6,317 bases of DNA. Source: Paludibacter sp. Lineage in GTDB: Bacteria > Bacteroidota > Bacteroidia > Bacteroidales > Paludibacteraceae. Position numbers and translations under genes: made by a program. Under the pieces are notes generated by a model that saw only the letters and a list, made by a program, of their open reading frames with translations, ran no database searches and had not been told where the DNA came from. Below, in pieces: positions 5,674-6,317 of this stretch (position 1 is the stretch's first letter; every line of letters starts with the position of its first letter). The stretch spans positions 1 through 6,317 of the forward strand of contig JAITXR010000014.1 of the NCBI GenBank assembly GCA_031284665.1. The letters are read 5' to 3'.

Positions 5674-5735
5674 ACGGAATAAATGTCTATTGTCTTTGTT
5701 ATATTAACAAATTAAACATTCCGTACTTGTCGGAA
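5674..5735 (+). other. Set of inverted repeats upstream of the EFR1-type gene
   Basis: TTTGTTA and TAACAAA (5695-5701, 5705-5711) form 7-base arms around TAT. ACGGAAT (5674-5680) pairs with ATTCCGT (5718-5724), enclosing the first repeat. TTCCG (5719-5723) can instead pair with CGGAA (5731-5735). The two pairings of TTCCG exclude each other, so an RNA leader could fold two ways. No consensus promoter box is found in 5630-5768; CAACTTTG at 5661-5668 is one base off the -7 box. No function is assigned. Confidence 0.3.
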
Positions 5736-5768
5736 GCAGTTTATTATCAATAAAAACAAATTGACAAA

Positions 5769-6317
5769 ATGAAAATTTTCTATTTTACCACCACCGGAAA
5801 TTGTTTATACATTGCCAAAAGCATTGGCGGCGAATTGCTGTCTATTCCACAAATGCTGAAAATGGAAACAACGCATTTCAAGGACGATGCAATCGGTTTT
5901 GTGATGCCGTGCTACGGCTTTGACGTGCCTCCAATTGTGCGTAAATTTATGGAAAAACATACTTTTGAGGCAGATTATTTCTTTGCCGTAATGTCGTATG
6001 GCAATATGTTGGCGGCAGGACTTTCCGAGTTTGAAAAACTTGCAAACAAAGCAAATATTAAACCCAATTACACAAATGGAATATTAATGGTAGATAATTA
6101 TTTACCGTTGTTTAAGGTTGAAGACCAATTGGCAAAAGCACCGAGCAAAAAAATAGAAGAACAACTGAAAATAATTGTTGAAGACATTAACAATAAACGT
6201 GAAAATAGCGTGGAAAAATTGGGCGTAGGAATAAAAATTCTTTCTGCTGCAATTCACAGATACAACAAATCGCTCAAGCCCACTATCGACAATCGTTTTT
6301 CTATCAATAATCAATGT
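5769..6317 (+). CDS. EFR1-type flavodoxin/ferredoxin protein, N-terminal flavodoxin-like part (3' end beyond window)
   Basis: The frame is open from ATG 5769 to the right edge: 183 codons, C-terminus missing. The start MKIFYFTTTGNCLYIAKSI (1-19) has the flavodoxin phosphate-binding loop pattern (TTTGN, 7-11). FVMPCYGFDVPPIVRKF (44-60), FFAVMSYGN (71-79) and MVDNYLP (107-113) match the flavodoxin-like domain of EFR1-family ferrodoxins, which carry FMN and two 4Fe-4S clusters in one chain and act in electron transfer with unknown partners. The last codon in the window is Cys183 in RFSINNQC, where that family has the first cysteine of a CxxCxxC cluster motif; the clusters themselves are not visible. 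No Shine-Dalgarno site is present; the start is fixed by the conserved flavodoxin N-terminus. The gene lies 139 bases after the membrane protein gene, so a separate unit is likely. Confidence 0.85.
   Translation, partial: MKIFYFTTTGNCLYIAKSIGGELLSIPQMLKMETTHFKDDAIGFVMPCYGFDVPPIVRKFMEKHTFEADYFFAVMSYGNMLAAGLSEFEKLANKANIKPNYTNGILMVDNYLPLFKVEDQLAKAPSKKIEEQLKIIVEDINNKRENSVEKLGVGIKILSAAIHRYNKSLKPTIDNRFSINNQC

Noticed and set aside
5695..5711. Rex-type redox operator upstream of the EFR1-type gene
   Set aside because: Half-sites TTGTTA/TAACAA resemble Rex boxes, but the spacing is several bases too short for the TTGTTAAnnnnTTAACAA form.
6102..6314. Minus-strand 70-codon frame at the right edge
   Set aside because: It is antisense to the EFR1-type gene, which has clear family motifs across the same span.

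Overview
The window looks like chromosomal DNA from a member of the Bacteroidetes (Bacteroidota). It is AT-rich with short intergenic gaps. Almost none of the genes has a Shine-Dalgarno sequence; start codons follow A-rich leaders instead. Several genes are preceded by the Bacteroidetes-type -7 box TAnnTTTG, in two cases with a TTTG -33 element 18-19 bases upstream. The proteins also read as Bacteroidetes versions of their families. The species cannot be named from the sequence.

Layout, left to right. (1) Positions 1-1254, minus strand: the N-terminal 418 codons of a large single-chain restriction-modification enzyme (type IIG-like), with a PD-(D/E)xK nuclease region followed by an adenine-methyltransferase domain; its 3' part lies beyond the left edge. 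(2) Positions 1255-1431: a divergent promoter region with boxes on both strands and an operator-like inverted repeat. (3) 1432-2052: rsmG, 16S rRNA m7G527 methyltransferase. (4) 2242-3309: aroC, chorismate synthase. (5) 3449-4378: a diacylglycerol-kinase-family lipid kinase, whose start codon directly follows a 71-base array of 9-base repeats. (6) 4488-5234: fabG, 3-oxoacyl-ACP reductase, with the best promoter in the window. (7) 5300-5629: a small three-helix membrane protein of unknown function. (8) 5630-5768: an intergenic region with a CGCAAAG repeat and several small inverted repeats. (9) 5769-6317: the N-terminal flavodoxin-like part of an EFR1-type flavodoxin/ferredoxin protein, cut by the right edge at what is probably the first cluster cysteine.

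From rsmG onward all genes point right, but gaps of about 65-190 bases and separate promoter boxes suggest mostly independent units rather than one operon. They are largely housekeeping genes: ribosome modification, aromatic amino acid synthesis, lipid metabolism (lipid kinase and fabG are adjacent) and redox. The restriction-modification gene is the accessory element. I see no convincing undescribed system. The points most worth checking are a palindromic repeat that seems to lie inside the nuclease domain, the 9-base array abutting the lipid kinase start, and the inverted repeats in the intergenic regions. No tRNA, rRNA, CRISPR array, transposase or strong intrinsic terminator was found.
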